Shown here: one piece after another, positions 4,640 through 6,614 of the stretch
How positions within the stretch are numbered: position 1 is the stretch's first letter
Layout: every line of letters begins with the position of its first letter
From: Candidatus Nanohalarchaeota archaeon
GTDB lineage: Archaea > EX4484-52 > JAADEF01
Direction: 5' to 3'
Assembly (NCBI GenBank): GCA_013153555.1
Contig: JAADEF010000023.1
Coordinates: forward strand, 1-6,614
DNA length: 6,614 bases
Made by a program: the position numbers and the translations under genes
The notes under the pieces: generated by a model
The model's database searches: none
What the model was told of the DNA's origin: nothing
The model's input: only the letters and a program-made list of their open reading frames with translations

Positions 4640-5413
4640 ATGGTGTTGGATTGGATTATTGCATTATACGGCAAAGGTTATTATACTTTTTTTACTACTT
4701 TTATAAATGTAGTTTTAGGCATGGTTATTTTTTATTGGTTTTTGCATTTGGTTGAAAAAGGCAAATTATCTTTAATGGAAAGAAGATTTTGGATAGGTAG
4801 TGTGGGTTGGGTAATTGCAGGAGTTATAGTTAGGCTTTATGCAGATGCTTATGCTATTGCTATGCCGTATAAACTTTTTCTTATAACTCCTTTTATTTAT
4901 TTGGAGGTGCTTGTGATTTCTTATTTAGTGTATAAATTCTTTTATAAAGTGTGGGAATACACAGGATATGTTTTATCTTTTCTTTTTTTAATAGGGTTGA
5001 TACCTGCGTTTGAACATTTTTATTGGCAATACGGCATTACTGCTATTGTAATGACTGCTGTTTTTTACGGGTTGAGTTTTAAGATTATTCAGGACTCTTA
5101 CGCAAGCTTCGCTTATGCTATGCAAATGCTTGATGCATCAACCACTTTTTTAAGCATTACTTTTAGAGGGTTTTATGAGGAACATATGCTGGCAAGGGAG
5201 TTGATAGCTTTCGCAGAACACCATAATGTGGTGCTTTTTGGTTCCGGAGCATGGTCTTTTCTTGTGATGAAAGCACTGCTAGTTGGAGCAATACTTTATG
5301 CTGTTAAAAAATATTACTCCTCCACTTCTCTTTACAGCATATTAATCTATTTCACCGCCTTATTGGGTTTAGCAGTAGGTTTAAGAAATTTAATTAATTT
5401 GGTGTTTTTGTAG
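4640..5413 (+). CDS. DUF63 family integral membrane protein
   Basis: The 257-residue protein is almost entirely hydrophobic, with about seven membrane segments (roughly 20-38, 50-68, 79-101, 108-122, 131-149, 206-223, 231-256). It matches the archaeal DUF63 family in its LDAS motif (164-167), YEEH (179-182), the late stretch with a conserved Lys in a helix (MKALLVGAILY), and the closing GLRN (247-250). The family's function is unknown. The ATG at 4640 is 6 bases after the PLD stop; ggtaggt (4624-4630) is a weak ribosome-binding candidate inside the PLD end, and GTG 4643 and TTG 4646 are alternative starts. Operon pairing with the PLD-like protein hints at a shared membrane role. The 3' end is 8 bases from the convergent DHH gene. 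Confidence 0.9.
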   Translation: MVLDWIIALYGKGYYTFFTTFINVVLGMVIFYWFLHLVEKGKLSLMERRFWIGSVGWVIAGVIVRLYADAYAIAMPYKLFLITPFIYLEVLVISYLVYKFFYKVWEYTGYVLSFLFLIGLIPAFEHFYWQYGITAIVMTAVFYGLSFKIIQDSYASFAYAMQMLDASTTFLSITFRGFYEEHMLARELIAFAEHHNVVLFGSGAWSFLVMKALLVGAILYAVKKYYSSTSLYSILIYFTALLGLAVGLRNLINLVFL

Positions 5414-5421
5414 GGGCTCTT

Positions 5422-6614
5422 CTATTTCTCAATTATTTCAACAATTATTCTTTTCACCTTTTCCTTTATAGAAGAAGGAAATCTTATTGTTCCTGCTTTT
5501 TCATGCCCTCCACCATCTATAGCGTAGGCAGAGAATTCTTGTTTCACTACTTGTAGAATATCTTCTAATTTGAGTTTTTCAGTGTTTATGCGAATGATAA
5601 CTGAGTTAGCAGTAAAACCCAAAATTATATAGTTGCTTTCTCCTTTTTCTTTAAGGTATTGATTTATTATGCCTGTTGCTTTTCCATACGCAGGCCAGTC
5701 ATAAGGTAGCAGAATATCCTCTAATTCGATGATATATGCTTTTATATCCTTTCCTTTTATCTCTTTTAGCTTTTCAAATCTCTCAAGCATGGCTTTTTCC
5801 TTTTGGTGAATTATTTCATACTTTCTCAAAGTAATGTCTTTTTTAAAAAGTACTGATGTGATGTTGTTGTTACCTAAATATGCCTCAACATCAACAACTT
5901 TACTTATTTTTATTACTTCCTCAGCAGAATATTTTTCTTTTATTTGAGTAAGATATTGATTTATTAATTCGTTTTCAATTTTATCTCCGTAAAAGGCTAT
6001 GGCAGCAATGAGACTCATAGTAATGCGAAGTTTTGAGATCATGTATGCAAGTTCAGCAGTTAAGGCACCAGCAGGTATTTCTTCTCCCTTCACTAAATGA
6101 GGGTTTATGATTGTGGTGAATGGAGAAGGGTTTATGGTAAGAGGGTGATGATCAACTATGATGGTTTTTATGCCTTCTTCTTGGAGTTTTAACATACTTA
6201 TTTCTTCTCCACTAGATCCTAAATCCACTAAGATAAGGAGTGATTTTTTCTTACTTTGATTAGCAAGTTTTTTAAGAAGATTAACATCTTTAATAGCATC
6301 TTTGTATTCATAAAATGGAGATTTGTTAGCAATAAGTATAGGTTCAATTTCATATTCTTTTTTAAGAGCTTCTTTTAATGCAAACGCTCCTGCTAGCCCA
6401 TCTGCATCGTTATGGTATCTTATAAGAATAATGCCTTTTTTTGATGCCGTGTTATGTAGGAGATGCAGTGCTTTTTCATAAGATGCTTTTAATTTTTCAT
6501 AAGTTTCGGAAGATGCAATGAATTTAACTTCTTTTTTTACAGCTGGAAGAGTTATTATTTTGGAAAAACTTGTTATAACATAATGTTCTCCTTTTTTGAT
6601 AATAGAGAAAAGTT
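5422..6614 (-). CDS. DHH/DHHA1 phosphoesterase, archaeal RecJ-like; 5' end beyond window
   Basis: The frame is open from the right edge to TAG at 5422-5424, giving 396 visible residues and no in-frame ATG. All DHH-family motifs are present, numbered from the edge: HNDADG (67-72, metal-binding D69 and D71), LVDLG (D130), VDHH (D154, H155, H156), an IPAGALTAEL block, and FYGDK (D210). The C-terminal DHHA1 domain carries GGGHEKAG (367-374). The stretches ILIRYHNDADG, SPFYEYKDA and LVDLGSSGEE resemble the archaeal RecJ-like COG1107 group, which usually has an OB-fold or zinc-binding N-terminus; that part would lie mostly outside the window. The likely activity is Mn-dependent 5'-3' exonuclease or nucleotide phosphodiesterase on DNA, RNA or small nucleotides. 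A start at the GTG of 6228 would remove the HNDADG motif and is not credible. Confidence 0.92.
   Translation of the reverse strand, partial: LFSIIKKGEHYVITSFSKIITLPAVKKEVKFIASSETYEKLKASYEKALHLLHNTASKKGIILIRYHNDADGLAGAFALKEALKKEYEIEPILIANKSPFYEYKDAIKDVNLLKKLANQSKKKSLLILVDLGSSGEEISMLKLQEEGIKTIIVDHHPLTINPSPFTTIINPHLVKGEEIPAGALTAELAYMISKLRITMSLIAAIAFYGDKIENELINQYLTQIKEKYSAEEVIKISKVVDVEAYLGNNNITSVLFKKDITLRKYEIIHQKEKAMLERFEKLKEIKGKDIKAYIIELEDILLPYDWPAYGKATGIINQYLKEKGESNYIILGFTANSVIIRINTEKLKLEDILQVVKQEFSAYAIDGGGHEKAGTIRFPSSIKEKVKRIIVEIIEK

Noticed and set aside
4414..4674. 86-codon minus-strand open frame
   Set aside because: It overlaps the HKD motif region of the PLD gene and the start of DUF63 antisense, with no support of its own.

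Overview
The window is AT-rich and looks archaeal, plausibly from a small-genome DPANN-type or euryarchaeal lineage. Four things support this. It carries a DUF63 membrane protein, a family known almost only from archaea. It has a stand-alone NAD(P)H-hydrate dehydratase, and a DHH phosphoesterase that resembles the archaeal RecJ-like (COG1107) type. Its promoter layout fits archaea: a TATA box about 27 bases before a probably leaderless start (PLD gene), but a perfect Shine-Dalgarno sequence on an internal operon gene (second exported protein). The exact lineage cannot be read from the sequence. No mobile element, CRISPR array, tRNA or rRNA was recognised.

Layout. Bases 1-200 hold the 3' end of an unrecognised gene. 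Bases 201-376 are non-coding, with an 8-bp tandem repeat, an inverted repeat around a TATA box, and a GC hairpin with a T-rich tail just before the next gene. Bases 377-2414 are a two-gene operon for paralogous exported proteins. Both have signal peptides, many N-glycosylation sequons and a conserved cysteine pair, and neither has a C-terminal membrane anchor. They are best read as small S-layer, pilus or other cell-surface structural proteins. A nested hairpin with T-tracts closes this operon at about 2418-2494. A rhomboid intramembrane protease follows (2506-3153) and overlaps, tail to tail, a minus-strand NAD(P)HX dehydratase (3144-3899). That gene diverges across 35 bp from a plus-strand pair: a single-HKD phospholipase D-like protein interrupted by a two-helix membrane hairpin (3935-4633), and a DUF63 protein (4640-5413). 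A minus-strand DHH/DHHA1 phosphoesterase (5422 to the right edge) fills the remainder; its 5' end lies outside the window.

How the genes may relate. The clearest unit is the exported pair with its own promoter, structured leader and terminator, which fits an abundant surface component. The rhomboid, the membrane-inserted PLD and DUF63 suggest a membrane or envelope theme, but any functional link is inference from adjacency. The dehydratase (nicotinamide cofactor repair) and the DHH protein (nucleic-acid or nucleotide processing) look like housekeeping neighbours. The most novel-looking items are the paralogous surface-protein pair with its leader, and the PLD domain split by a membrane hairpin.
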